From assembly GCF_022229015.1 (NCBI RefSeq), contig NZ_JAKKFF010000189.1:1-64000 (forward strand): DNA of 64,000 nt, read 5' to 3'. Position numbers and translations under genes: made by a program. Numbering within the stretch: position 1 is the stretch's first letter; the number at the start of each line of letters is the position of its first letter. Below, in pieces: positions 24,360 through 33,953 of this stretch. The notes below the pieces were generated by a model. That model made no database searches and was not told the origin of the DNA. It saw nothing but the letters and a program-made list of their open reading frames with translations. The DNA comes from Micromonospora foliorum. GTDB taxonomy: Bacteria > Actinomycetota > Actinomycetes > Mycobacteriales > Micromonosporaceae.

Positions 24360-27323
24360 ATGGATCACGCCGACGAGGCGGAGGTTGCAAACCGGACCGA
24401 GGCGCTTTCGTGGGCCGCTGCCCGTGTAGGTCCCCTTCCAGCGCCACCGCTTGACACCCGGGCTCAGAGGCTGCCGATCGGTGACCTGCAGTGGGCTGAC
24501 GCCGAGCGTCTGTTTGTCAGGCTGTTGGATACGGTCCAGCCGCTGCAGTTCGTCAAGCTTTTCGGTGTTCGAGGGCAGGCCCAAGCGGGGATCGATGCCT
24601 ACGCCCGGCTCCCGATCGACCTGACTCCGGATGGGCAGGGCGGGCGCGACTACATCACCTTGCAGTCCCGCAGGGTTAGGTCGCTGACCCCCGCCAAGAT
24701 CAGGAAGGCTGTCGATGACCTGTTGCAGGGTGAATGGGCCGATCGGACGGCGACCTTTTACTTCGCCACCTCCTTCGATCTTCAGGACACGAAGTTCGAC
24801 ATCATGATCCGGGAGCAGACCGAACGGTTGGCCGGGCTCAGGATTGCCTTCGTCCCGTGGGGTCTGCAGGAAATCTCCACGCTTCTAAAGGACCAGCCGC
24901 GTGTGGTCGATGACTTCTTCGGGCGGGCATGGGTCGGACGCTTCTGCGGCCAGGAGGCAGTCCAGGCCCTCGCCGGAACCCTGACGCGCGCGCTTTCTCC
25001 CGAGCCGCACGGCTTGGATCCAGCGGTCGCGGTGACACAGCGCCCTGTGGACCAACGGCGGGTTGCGGTACCACGCCGCGTCGGGCTCGTGCCTGCCCTC
25101 GCGGCGTCATTTCAGCCGCGTGGCGGGTTTCATGATGATGTCCGCCCCGGGGAGACAGTTGTCCTAACGGGTCTGGGTGGCGTCGGTAAGACACAACTCG
25201 CCGCTGACTTCGTCCGCGCCTACGGCCCAGACTCTGCCGTAGTCGTCTGGGTGACCGCGTCGTCTCGGGATCAGGTACTGGCGACATACACGGAGGCGGC
25301 TCGTGAGGTGCTTGGCCCGCAGGACAATGTCGAACTGGCAGCCGAGCGGTTTCTCGCCTGGCTGGCAACCACGCAGGATGGCTGGATTGTCGTTCTCGAT
25401 GATCTGCAGACGACTGCCGACCTACGCGGTCTCTGGCCGCGAGGACCTGCTGGACGCGTCGCCGTCACGACTAGGCGTCGTGACGCCGCCCTTTCCGGAT
25501 CCCAGCGACGGATCGTCGACGTAGATGTCTTCAGCGCCGAACAGGCGGTCGATTACTTGCGGTCGGCGCTCCAGCAACGCCATGTACTCGCTGACGACAT
25601 CGACGGCGTTGTCGACGACCTGCAAAGACTGCCGCTCGCACTTGCCCAGGCCGCGGCGTTCATGCTTGATCGGCAGCTACGGTGCAGCCAGTACCGACAC
25701 CGATTCGCGGACCGACGCAGGCGCCTGATCGAACTGCTACCCGAACCGGACGCGCTACCGGACGAGCACCGTCACACGGTCGCGACCACTTGGTCACTAT
25801 CGATGGAGGTCGCAGATCGGCTTCCGCCGGCCGGCGTCGCCCGACCGTTGATGGAGCTGCTCAGTGTTCTGGACCCCGACAGCATCCTGGCCGGCCTCGT
25901 GACCGGGCACGCTGCCCGGAATTGGCTTTCCTACGCGGTGCACTCGGATGCCGGTACTGCTGGTGCGCTCACGACGATCGACATCGACACACTTCAGGAC
26001 GGGCTGCTGACGCTGCACCGGCTGAGCCTGCTTCGCCACGACAGTGACATCGTCCGGGTCCATGCGCTCGTGCAGCGTGTCACCCGCGAGGAACTCGACG
26101 TCGACCGTCGTTCGTCGGTGGTCTGGGCGGCTGCTGATCTGCTGCTCGAGTACTGGCTCAACGGCGGGCATAGTTCGGAACTCGCCCTGACGATGCGGGC
26201 CAACGTCGACGCGCTGCGGCGCCATGACCACGGCGAGCTCACCGGATCGGTCGTGCACCCGGTACTGATCCTGGCCGGAGTCCGTCAAGGCGAACGCGGA
26301 GATCCGCTGGGTGCCGCCGAGTACTTCGACGATCTGCTGGCCTCAGCGATGCAGCATCTGCCGCCCCACCCGAGAATTCTGGAGATCCGCGGTCTTGCCG
26401 CCCGTTGGCGGGCAGCAGCCGGAGATCTCGTCAGCGCCATCTCCATTCACGAGGAACTGGTCGACGACTTCGAGCTCCACAAGGGGCCCGACGACCCTGG
26501 CACCATCGTGGCCCGCGCCAACCTAGCCATCTGCCGAGCTAACGCCGGTGCCCTGGCCCGAGGCGTCCAAGAGATGAAGGAGATTTTGGTCGACTGTGAG
26601 CGGCTTTTTGGGCCGCGAAACATCCACACGCTCGACGCACGGGGGCACCTTGCCGATATGTACGGGGAGGTCGGGGAGTACGAGAAGGCCCGTGCGATGT
26701 TCGCCCAACTGGCCGCCGACCGGTTCGAAACGTCCGGCCCGGACCACCGGGACACCCTCACCGCGCAGGGTTCGCACGCTCGCTGGATCATGGAATGCGG
26801 TAACCCGCGGGCGGCCATCCCACTTCTGCGACGTGTGCTCAACACGCGCCTGGCCAAGCTCGGCCCCGACGATCCCGACACACTCGCGACTCGAAGCAAC
26901 CTCGCCCAAGCACTCCGAGCGGCCGGAGAGGCCCGGGAGGCGGCCGAAGAGCTGAATACCGTGCGGGCCGACCACGTGCGGGTGATGGGCTCGGATCATC
27001 CGCAAACCTTGACCGCGCGTAATAACCATCTGCTCGGCGTGTCTCTCGAGATGGACGCGGACGAGGCGGCAAACGCCTGGATGGATCTCATCGACGACAG
27101 TGAGCGTGTTCTCGGCCAATATGCTCCGACAACGTTAAACAGCATGCACAACTTCGGCGAGTGGCTCGCATACGCCGGTTACCCGGATGAAGCCGTCGGG
27201 TGGCTGCAGAACACACTTACCGGACGGACCATCGCCCTCGGTGCGGAACATCCACACACGAAGGCCACCCACGAGTTCCTCGACCAACTGCGAGGCGCGA
27301 CAGGCGGGACCGTCCGGGCATAG
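24360..27323 (+). CDS. Nuclease-like / STAND (NB-ARC) ATPase / TPR protein
   Basis: 987 aa. Residues 40-200 resemble the PD-(D/E)XK domain found at the N-terminus of some STAND proteins: GID (D79) then YITLQSRRV, where the usual Q-x-K reads Q102-S-R104, an atypical or dead site. The NB-ARC ATPase has P-loop GLGGVGKT at 271-278, Walker B WIVVLDDLQ near 341-348, GRVAVTTRR as sensor and the LPLALAQAAAF motif. The C-terminal 350 residues are tetratricopeptide-like (repeats of L-G-P-x-D-P-x-T-L-x-x-R). STAND proteins with nuclease effectors act as anti-phage sensors in bacteria. GGGAAGG precedes the ATG. Confidence 0.85.
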   Translation: MDHADEAEVANRTEALSWAAARVGPLPAPPLDTRAQRLPIGDLQWADAERLFVRLLDTVQPLQFVKLFGVRGQAQAGIDAYARLPIDLTPDGQGGRDYITLQSRRVRSLTPAKIRKAVDDLLQGEWADRTATFYFATSFDLQDTKFDIMIREQTERLAGLRIAFVPWGLQEISTLLKDQPRVVDDFFGRAWVGRFCGQEAVQALAGTLTRALSPEPHGLDPAVAVTQRPVDQRRVAVPRRVGLVPALAASFQPRGGFHDDVRPGETVVLTGLGGVGKTQLAADFVRAYGPDSAVVVWVTASSRDQVLATYTEAAREVLGPQDNVELAAERFLAWLATTQDGWIVVLDDLQTTADLRGLWPRGPAGRVAVTTRRRDAALSGSQRRIVDVDVFSAEQAVDYLRSALQQRHVLADDIDGVVDDLQRLPLALAQAAAFMLDRQLRCSQYRHRFADRRRRLIELLPEPDALPDEHRHTVATTWSLSMEVADRLPPAGVARPLMELLSVLDPDSILAGLVTGHAARNWLSYAVHSDAGTAGALTTIDIDTLQDGLLTLHRLSLLRHDSDIVRVHALVQRVTREELDVDRRSSVVWAAADLLLEYWLNGGHSSELALTMRANVDALRRHDHGELTGSVVHPVLILAGVRQGERGDPLGAAEYFDDLLASAMQHLPPHPRILEIRGLAARWRAAAGDLVSAISIHEELVDDFELHKGPDDPGTIVARANLAICRANAGALARGVQEMKEILVDCERLFGPRNIHTLDARGHLADMYGEVGEYEKARAMFAQLAADRFETSGPDHRDTLTAQGSHARWIMECGNPRAAIPLLRRVLNTRLAKLGPDDPDTLATRSNLAQALRAAGEAREAAEELNTVRADHVRVMGSDHPQTLTARNNHLLGVSLEMDADEAANAWMDLIDDSERVLGQYAPTTLNSMHNFGEWLAYAGYPDEAVGWLQNTLTGRTIALGAEHPHTKATHEFLDQLRGATGGTVRA

Positions 27324-27374
27324 GCCGGTCCGTCCGGTGCGAGAGCCGGTGCGCCCGATCTCTAGCCTGCCGTT

Positions 27375-28235
27375 ATGGCAGACGAGGAAGCGCGGCCGGA
27401 GTTCGAGCAGTGGTACGACCGGGTGCTCGATGTCGGCCCAGTCGGCAACCAGGCATTCTTCGGTCGGGACGTTCTGGCGGGCCTGGTGCGTGGAATTCGG
27501 GACTTCCGACAGCACCGGCAGCAACGGTGGAAGCATTACCACGGGCCTGGAGCGACGCTGCTGGGCTGCGCGATGTGGATGGACGACCCGGATCTGCTCG
27601 ACGAACTCGCCAAACTGCAGGCCGCCTGCGTGGTGGTTAGCAAGCAGTCCCGGGACAAGAAGGTGCAGCCGCAGGACCTGCCCTACAAGCTGCGCCGTCT
27701 GGCCGACCTCAACGCCCGCACACCCGGACTCCCAGTGCGCTATTTCCCCTCGCTGGAGCAACTGACCACCCTGGTCGACGGCGAGCCCCCGGTGATCGGG
27801 CCCGGGTGGTCGCTGTCGCCGGGCGACGAGACGATCCCGACCGTGCGGACGATCGGCTTCCGCAAGGGTGCGGGTGCCAACGGGTCCATGCCGCCAATCC
27901 TCCACGCCAAGCTGGCGCTGCTCGGCCGCCTCTGGGATCACGACGAGGACGACTTCGGGCCGGCCGACGTCACCGCGTTTACGCCGAAGCGACTCTGGAT
28001 CGGGTCGGCAAACTTCACGGCGTCGTCGCGGCGCAGCCTTGAGTTCGGCTTCTGGACGGAGGACCCGGTGCTTCTGCGCGGCGCCGAGGCATTTCTACTG
28101 GACCTGATCAGCAGCTCCGAAGGCGTCGACCCGGACGCCGACGTGCACATTCCGGAACGGACGTTGCCGGACTACGACCTTGCGGCCATGGCGGAAGCGG
28201 CGGCAGAACTACGGCTCACCGACCTCGGCGACTAA
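27375..28235 (+). CDS. Phospholipase D-superfamily (HKD) protein, candidate nuclease
   Basis: 286 aa. The HxK part is ILHAKLALLG (H177, K179) and, after 25-30 residues, LWIGSANFTASSRRSLEFGFWTED (G209, S210, N212). This is one clear HKD half in the order typical of PLD-type nucleases. The expected second half is not obvious, so the enzyme may act as a dimer. The gene starts 51 bases after the STAND gene, so an operon is likely, but the ribosome site is weak. PLD nucleases occur as effectors in several defence systems. Confidence 0.75.
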   Translation: MADEEARPEFEQWYDRVLDVGPVGNQAFFGRDVLAGLVRGIRDFRQHRQQRWKHYHGPGATLLGCAMWMDDPDLLDELAKLQAACVVVSKQSRDKKVQPQDLPYKLRRLADLNARTPGLPVRYFPSLEQLTTLVDGEPPVIGPGWSLSPGDETIPTVRTIGFRKGAGANGSMPPILHAKLALLGRLWDHDEDDFGPADVTAFTPKRLWIGSANFTASSRRSLEFGFWTEDPVLLRGAEAFLLDLISSSEGVDPDADVHIPERTLPDYDLAAMAEAAAELRLTDLGD

Positions 28236-28488
28236 CGCCCCGCCCTCGGCCCAGCGCCAGACGGGAGTAGAGCGCACGTGCTATCCAACGGTCGGCGTCA
28301 CTGCGGTCCTCCGCTGCCGGGGCCGTCTCTACAGCCAGCTCTTTATTATTGTTTGATTTCAGTGCGTATCGCCCCCGGCCAATGACGCGATGCCGGGCGG
28401 TTCAGCCGCCTGTCGTACCCCTTCGCTAGATTCTCTCTTGCGCGGCTGGCGTGTGGTGCCAGGCGGCATGGGATGCCGAGGAGGGCCG

Positions 28489-30891
28489 GTGCGCCTCACG
28501 CGGGTGTACGTCAGATTCTTTAAGTCTTTCAACTTCGACTACGAGCGCCGCGCGAACGAGAAGGCCGAGCGCGCAACGTGGGAGGTCCTGCCGGAGGGTT
28601 GGTATCCCCATGTGCGCCTGGACGTCGACCCGCAGATCACAGCGATCGTCGGGGCGAACGAGTCGGGTAAGAGCCACCTTCTGGACGCCATCGAGTGCGT
28701 CGTGGGCAAGCGCGAGGTTTCGCGTAGCGACTTCTGCCGCTACTCGCAGCTGTTTTCGGTGGAGACCGACGAAGTCCGGATACCCGATGTCGGCGCTGTC
28801 TTCACGGTCACCCGGTCGGCGGAGTCGGAGGTGTTGACAACACTAGGCGTGACCAGGGCGGTGGGCGAAGCCTTCCTGTTCATGCGGCCCGGCGAAGGAC
28901 ATCCCTTCATCCTGGCGAGCGAGGCCCTCGTCGAGCTCGACGACCCAGCCGAGGTGAAGGCGCTCGAGGACATCCTGCCGCAAGTGCTGCGATTCTCCAC
29001 CAGCATCGCTGTCCCCGACAGCGTGCCGATCGCGTCGCTGTGGGGTGGCCGGCTGGGAAGCCTGGCCGACCGCCGCCTCCGCGGGGAGTTCCTAGAAGCG
29101 GCCGAGCAAGCCGACGACGATGCCGACGCGTCGGCGTTGGGCCAGCGGTTGTGGTCGTTCTTCCGCCGTCCCTTCCCCACGGCGGCCAGCCCTGAACAGG
29201 CACGTCAAGGTGAGGCACGGGCTTTGGCCAGAAAGCTGCTCATCGATGTCGCCCACATCGACGAGAGCATCTTCAAGGAACTCCAGGAGGCCATCAATGA
29301 GGGCAAGGAAGGCGAAGTCAGCGGCCTTGAAGGCAAGATCAACGAGAGCTTGGCGCGGCATCTTAATCTGTCGCGCTGGTGGAGCCAGGACAACGACTTC
29401 AAGCTCCGCGTCACCACCCGCGAACGCGAGCTGGTGTTCACCATCCGCGACCGCACCGGGGCGGAGTACTCATTCGGCGAACGCAGCCGGGGCCTGACCC
29501 ACTTCCTCGCCTACTTCGTTCAGCTCCGGGCCCACCGGCCGGCCGAGGACCGCGACGAGATCCTGCTTATGGACGAGCCCGACGCATACCTGTCGAACTC
29601 CGGCCAGCAGGACCTTCTGCGCGTGCTCGAGAACTTTGCGATCCCGGACGATCGGCGCCGGACCGATCAGGTCATCTATGTCACTCACTCACCTTTTTTG
29701 ATCAACAAGAACGCTGCGGATCGGCTGCGGGTCCTCGACAAAGGTGCTCAAGAAGAGGGCACCCGCGTCGTCAGGGACGTCGCCCGCACCCACTACGAGC
29801 CCTTGCGCTCCTCACTCGGCAGCTACGTTGCCGAGACAGCCTTCATCGGTGGCAAAAACCTCATCGTCGAAGGGTCCGCCGACCAGGTGATGCTGGCCGG
29901 GATGTCCAACGCGCTGCGCGTCCGGCGGCCCGAAGTCGCTCGGATGCTGGACCTCAACGAAGTCACGATCGTTCCCGCCGGCAGTGCCGACAGCGTCCCC
30001 TATATCGCCTACCTCGCCCGCGGTCGCGACCCGATCAAACCCCCGTGCGTCGCGCTTCTCGACGGTGACGACGCCGGCCGGAGAGCCGTCGCCAAATTGC
30101 GGCGCAGCGAAGCGAACCGCAAGCCGGTCCTCGACGCGAAGTTCGTCGTCTGCCTGGACACCTGGGTCACCAACCGCGCAGCCTCGGCACCCGATGACAT
30201 CAAGGTGGTCGCGTCTACCAAGTCCGGTGACGTGACCGAGATCGAGGATTTCGTCCCTGTACGCATCGCGATGCATGCCGCGCGGAAATACGCCACTCGA
30301 CTGCTGGGCCTCAGTGACGACGAGGCCGCCAAGCTGAAGGAAACAGGCATCAAGGCGCGGCTCGACTCAGGCCGCCCGCTGTGGGACTGCCTCAAAGACA
30401 CCTTCGCCGAGGCTTTCGACGCAAGTATCGACAAGGTTGGCTTCGCTCGTGAAGTCGTCAGTTATCTCAACCACGTCCCACTTGACGGCCGGCGCCCAGC
30501 AGAGGTCAAGACGTTGGAGGACAACTTCATCGCACTCCTGAGCGACCTGACCGACCTTCTCGAAGACGCCGCGATCAGCGAGACCCAACGCCGACGCGGG
30601 AAGCGCATGGGCCGCATCGTCCGCGGATTCCTCGACGACTATCGCGACGGCGCAAGTCGTACCGTCGCCGACAGCCGCCTGCGCGAGATCGAGAGCAGCC
30701 TCGACGACTCCGCCGCCCACGACGACCTCAGAATCAAGATTGCAGCGCTACGGCGAGACTTTTCACTCCGGGCTGACCCGACCAGGACCATCATCGACTT
30801 CCCGACCTTCCGGCAACGGCTCGAAGACCTCACTCGCCAGGAGCGCCTCGCGAACCAGGATCCCGACATCGACGTAGGCCCCGGCTATTAA
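28489..30891 (+). CDS. OLD-family ATP-dependent endonuclease-like protein (AAA + TOPRIM)
   Basis: 800 aa from a GTG at 28489 with GAGGAGGG just ahead. ABC/SMC-like ATPase: Walker A GANESGKS at about 55-62, signature-like FGERSRGLTHFLAYF, Walker B ILLMDEPDAY at about 357-366, and the switch His in VTHSPF. TOPRIM: IVEGSADQVML at about 459 and ALLDGDDAGRRA at about 523, giving the Glu and DxD-type acidic residues. About 240 C-terminal residues are helical. OLD nucleases act in phage interference; GajA of Gabija is one, but no GajB-like helicase follows. The gap 28236-28488 is AT-rich in part and may hold a promoter. Confidence 0.85.
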   Translation: MRLTRVYVRFFKSFNFDYERRANEKAERATWEVLPEGWYPHVRLDVDPQITAIVGANESGKSHLLDAIECVVGKREVSRSDFCRYSQLFSVETDEVRIPDVGAVFTVTRSAESEVLTTLGVTRAVGEAFLFMRPGEGHPFILASEALVELDDPAEVKALEDILPQVLRFSTSIAVPDSVPIASLWGGRLGSLADRRLRGEFLEAAEQADDDADASALGQRLWSFFRRPFPTAASPEQARQGEARALARKLLIDVAHIDESIFKELQEAINEGKEGEVSGLEGKINESLARHLNLSRWWSQDNDFKLRVTTRERELVFTIRDRTGAEYSFGERSRGLTHFLAYFVQLRAHRPAEDRDEILLMDEPDAYLSNSGQQDLLRVLENFAIPDDRRRTDQVIYVTHSPFLINKNAADRLRVLDKGAQEEGTRVVRDVARTHYEPLRSSLGSYVAETAFIGGKNLIVEGSADQVMLAGMSNALRVRRPEVARMLDLNEVTIVPAGSADSVPYIAYLARGRDPIKPPCVALLDGDDAGRRAVAKLRRSEANRKPVLDAKFVVCLDTWVTNRAASAPDDIKVVASTKSGDVTEIEDFVPVRIAMHAARKYATRLLGLSDDEAAKLKETGIKARLDSGRPLWDCLKDTFAEAFDASIDKVGFAREVVSYLNHVPLDGRRPAEVKTLEDNFIALLSDLTDLLEDAAISETQRRRGKRMGRIVRGFLDDYRDGASRTVADSRLREIESSLDDSAAHDDLRIKIAALRRDFSLRADPTRTIIDFPTFRQRLEDLTRQERLANQDPDIDVGPGY

Positions 30892-31042
30892 GCGCCTGGC
30901 CCGGGAGTTTCGTCCGTAATCCTGCTCCTGCAGGAAGAACTGTTCGCCTGTGAGGGGTGCCGGTCGTATTCTGGCCAGTTCGCCTCACATGGAAGGGCCC
31001 GGAGTGCTTGGTAGCCACCGCTCCAACAAAGCGGGGGAAACA

Positions 31043-31305
31043 CGTGTGCGCCGGCGTCGAGTTGAACGTTTCTGTTGTTGAGGCCGATGAGTTCGGACAG
31101 GCGCAGACCGGTCTGGACGGCCAGGGTTATCAGGGCGCGGTCTCGGCGGCCTTCCCAGCGGCGGCTGGCGTTCGGGGCGGCGAGCAGAGCGTCGAACTCG
31201 TCGGCGGTCAGGAAGGACACCGTGGTGTGCCGGCCGAAGCGCGCCGGACAAACCCGGCGCTGGTCGTATCCCGGAACGCACGGAATGGGCGTGGGAGCCT
31301 GTCCG
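31043..31305 (-). pseudogene. Truncated tyrosine integrase fragment
   Basis: The minus-strand frame reads GRHTTVSFLTADEFDALLAAP, then RRDRALITLAVQTGLRLSELIGLNNRNVQLDAGAHV. This matches the start of the catalytic domain of XerC-like/transposon integrases, including the first catalytic Arg (TGLRLSELIGL). The core-binding domain and the HxxR/Tyr end are gone, and the frame continues into unrelated sequence. It marks a third recombination event in the island. The rest of 30892-31345 shows no gene. Confidence 0.8.
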
Positions 31306-31345
31306 CTCCCGCGCCCTGACCGTTAGCGTGCCCCTCGGCCGGCCG

Positions 31346-32707
31346 TCACGCGGCCTTCACGAAGGACTGTGCGGCCGATCCGTTGCAGTCCCAGATCTGC
31401 AGTCGCGCGCCGTCGGCTGTCGAGCCTTGCGGGGAGTCCAGGCACCTGTTGGAGTTGGGGTTGCGCAACCGGTTACCTTCCTGGACCCAGTTCTGGGCGC
31501 CGCTGCCGTTGCAGTCCCAGAGCTGCACTCTCGTGCCGTTGGCCGTACCCGCGCCGGTGACGTCGAGGCACCGGCCCAACGTCCGCAGGGTCTGGCCGTC
31601 CCAACTCCACTGCTGGTCCCTTGAAACAGAAGGCCCCTGGCACGTCCACAGCTGCACGGCAGCGCCATTGCCGCCCGTGTCGTTTCCGCCCACGTCCACG
31701 CATTTGCCGCCCGGCCCGTTGATCTGCGTCGCGGGTCCGCCTGTGGGAGGCGGCGTCGTGCCCCCGCCGTCCTGGTAGTAGCGCACGTAGTCGATCGATG
31801 CGGTGAGCGGGAACTGGCTCTGCACGGGGTTCTGTCCGGGGTACGTGCCGCCCAGCGCCAGGTTGAAGATGACGTGGAACGGCTTGCGGAACTCCTCCAA
31901 GGTCGCCGGTGTCGTGTCGATCACGTGCGTTTGCACGCCGTCGATGTACCAGCGGATCTGCGCGGCCGTCCACTCGATGGCATAGACGTGGAAGGCCGCG
32001 GCGTTGTTGACGGCGGGGTTCGCGACGTAGTTGGCGTTCTGACCCGCTGTCCACGGGAACACGCCGGTTCGGAGATCCCAGAAGATGTTGTTCGTCACGG
32101 TCGCGTTCGCGTTCGCGTGTTCCATGATGTCGACCTCGCCGCAACTGGCCCAGTTGGTGGGCAGGCGGTCGTGGTAGGTCTGCGCTGGGTTGTAGGCGCT
32201 GGTGGACGTCTCGTCGCACGAGTCACCGAGCATCCAGAAAGCCGGCCACGAGCCGGCGGCGGTCGGGAGCGCCATGCGCGCCTCGATGCGGCCGTACTGG
32301 AAGGACCTCTTCGTGTCCGTCGTCATGCGGCACGACGTCTGGTAGAAGTTGCGGCCGTTGACCGTGATGGGCGTCGTGAGCCAGTTGGCGCGCATTACGA
32401 GGTTGCCGCCGGACTGCGTGCAGTTCTCGGGGCGGTACCACTCCCACTCGCCGTTGCCCCAGCCGTCGAAAGTATTGAGGCCGGGGTTGAGGCCGTTGCC
32501 GACGTTGTAGTTCCAGTTGGCGCTGCTGGGCGCGCCGGACCCGTTGAACTCGTCGGCCCACACGAGGTTCCATGCGGCGTGTGCGGGCTGCTGCTGGATG
32601 ACCACGCTGCCGACCAGCGCGGTGACGGCCGCGGTGAGGAGGACCATGAGGCGCCGGCGGCTGCGTGACAGCGCTCGGTCCGCGAAACCTGCATTCCTGA
32701 TCTTCAT
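31346..32707 (-). CDS. Secreted GH16 beta-glucanase with ricin-type CBM13
   Basis: 453 aa from an ATG at 32707 (MKIRNAGFADRALSRSRRR), giving a twin-Arg-rich signal peptide ending near QPAHA-AW. The GH16 domain starts LVWADEFNG. Its catalytic motif E-x-D-x-x-E is in ASCGEVDIMEHAN and it ends SIDYVRYYQDGG, a laminarinase-type beta-1,3-glucanase. After a TTPPPTGG linker comes a three-fold ricin trefoil (GKCVDVGG, GRCLDVTG, NRCLDSPQG with QxW-like repeats). The promoter and LacI-type operator lie at 32862-32904. It lies inside the att-flanked island although similar secreted enzymes are host genes to the right. Confidence 0.93.
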   Translation of the reverse strand: MKIRNAGFADRALSRSRRRLMVLLTAAVTALVGSVVIQQQPAHAAWNLVWADEFNGSGAPSSANWNYNVGNGLNPGLNTFDGWGNGEWEWYRPENCTQSGGNLVMRANWLTTPITVNGRNFYQTSCRMTTDTKRSFQYGRIEARMALPTAAGSWPAFWMLGDSCDETSTSAYNPAQTYHDRLPTNWASCGEVDIMEHANANATVTNNIFWDLRTGVFPWTAGQNANYVANPAVNNAAAFHVYAIEWTAAQIRWYIDGVQTHVIDTTPATLEEFRKPFHVIFNLALGGTYPGQNPVQSQFPLTASIDYVRYYQDGGGTTPPPTGGPATQINGPGGKCVDVGGNDTGGNGAAVQLWTCQGPSVSRDQQWSWDGQTLRTLGRCLDVTGAGTANGTRVQLWDCNGSGAQNWVQEGNRLRNPNSNRCLDSPQGSTADGARLQIWDCNGSAAQSFVKAA

Positions 32708-32861
32708 GTCGGGGAGCCTCGCCTTTCCATTGGGGATGACGGATCGACGCCATGCCCGGGGCGACCCCGCGGCCGGACACGGCGAGTGGGCGACGGACAC
32801 TCCCACCCGGGGCCGACCGAGAGTGCTCTTCCTGGATGAAGTAATGCGAGCCACCAGAGTG

Positions 32862-32904
32862 TGAGAGCGCTCTCACGCTACCCACACGAATCAATCAGTG
32901 TCAA
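32862..32904 (-). promoter_or_regulatory. Promoter with CebR-like operator for GH16
   Basis: On the minus strand TTGACA (32904-32899), 17 bases, and TAGCGT (32881-32876), directly followed by the perfect 16-bp palindrome GTGAGAGCGCTCTCAC (32877-32862). The palindrome resembles CebR boxes, LacI-family sites controlling glucan use. The rest of 32708-33038 shows no gene. Confidence 0.7.
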
Positions 32905-33191
32905 TGGCAGATGAACGCCGTGTTGCCGGTACATTGCCAGCTGACAGGTGACTCGAGAGATAGCTTCCGATTGCTCGGGATTGTGCGGGTCGCGGTGACA
33001 CGCGTACGGGGTGGCCACGGCAGTCGCAAGCCGGTGCAGTGTTCCGGCGTGGGCAAGCCGTCGGCCGCGTATCGAACGGCGTGCTCGATCAGGCGCCGGA
33101 TGGCTACCATGTCGGCGTCGGCGTCACGGGCCTCGGTGATCCCGTCGGTGTAGAGCAGCGTCCGTTACGCCGTCGCCAGGACGGCACGGGC

Positions 33192-33953
33192 GTGTTCTAC
33201 GAGTCGTTCGCCACGACCGCCGAGTTGCAAATCAAGGTCACAGCGAAGCTGAGGGAGCTGGAGAGCGCCGGGAATCCGCTGGCCTTCATGCCGCTGCCGC
33301 GCCCGATAACGGTGACGTGGCGTTCGGACTTCGAGGCTCGGCGTGGCAACACGCCGAGCCTTCCGCCGGCCGTCGAGGTTCATGTTCTTCCGGCCACCGG
33401 GACGAACCGGCCGGCCCGGGTGATGGCCGAGCTGGAACAGCTCCTGCCGGCGCGACTGCACGCCAGCGGTCAGGTCGACACTGCCGACCCACTGACCTCC
33501 ACTCGCCAGGGCGGTGCCGTGGTCGTCATCGTTCTGGGTCGGAGCAGCCGATGGAACGAAGTCCGCGCTCCGCAACTGTTCGGCATACGCACGGCCGCCG
33601 ACGGGCAGACCTCGGCGTGGGCGTCACTCCCGGGCGACGGGGTGGGCGCCATTCTCGACCCGGACGCCCTGGCTGATCAGATCGCCGGACTGCTGCGTCT
33701 CGTCGAGGTTCTGGAGGTTTTCGAGGGCGACCAGGTGGCCATCGGCGTCGGCGTCAGTACCGAGGGATTGATGTCGGTCGGCCGGGTCAGCGGGCTGCCC
33801 CGTCATCAGGCCACCAGCCTGACGCTGCCGAACCATCCGATCCAGGTGCCACCTGACGAGCTCGTCACCCTAGCGGCGCTCGGGCAGGGAGCTGCCGAGG
33901 TGGGCCGCACCCTGAGGCGGACTCGTATCGACGCGGTCTCGGCCCGCCGGTAG
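33192..33953 (+). pseudogene. N-terminally truncated protein, DUF4062-like C-terminal part
   Basis: The coding-like sequence begins abruptly near FYESFATTAELQIKVTAKLRELE and continues for 250 residues (PRPITVTWRSDFEARR, VEVHVLPATG, AVVVIVLGRSSRWNEVRAPQLFGIRTA). The frame is open upstream to 33039, but that part looks non-coding and no ribosome site is evident. The first segment resembles the end of DUF4062 effector-type domains, and about 80-100 residues would be missing. I am not sure of the family. It may be an inactive relic of a defence gene, cut by island rearrangement. Confidence 0.4.

Noticed and set aside
28489..30891. Gabija or PARIS system
   Set aside because: The OLD-type gene has no GajB-like helicase and no AriA/AriB arrangement next to it; the neighbours are STAND and PLD genes.
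32901..33110. 69-codon minus-strand frame ahead of GH16
   Set aside because: No ribosome site, and it overlaps the GH16 promoter boxes; composition is not convincing.
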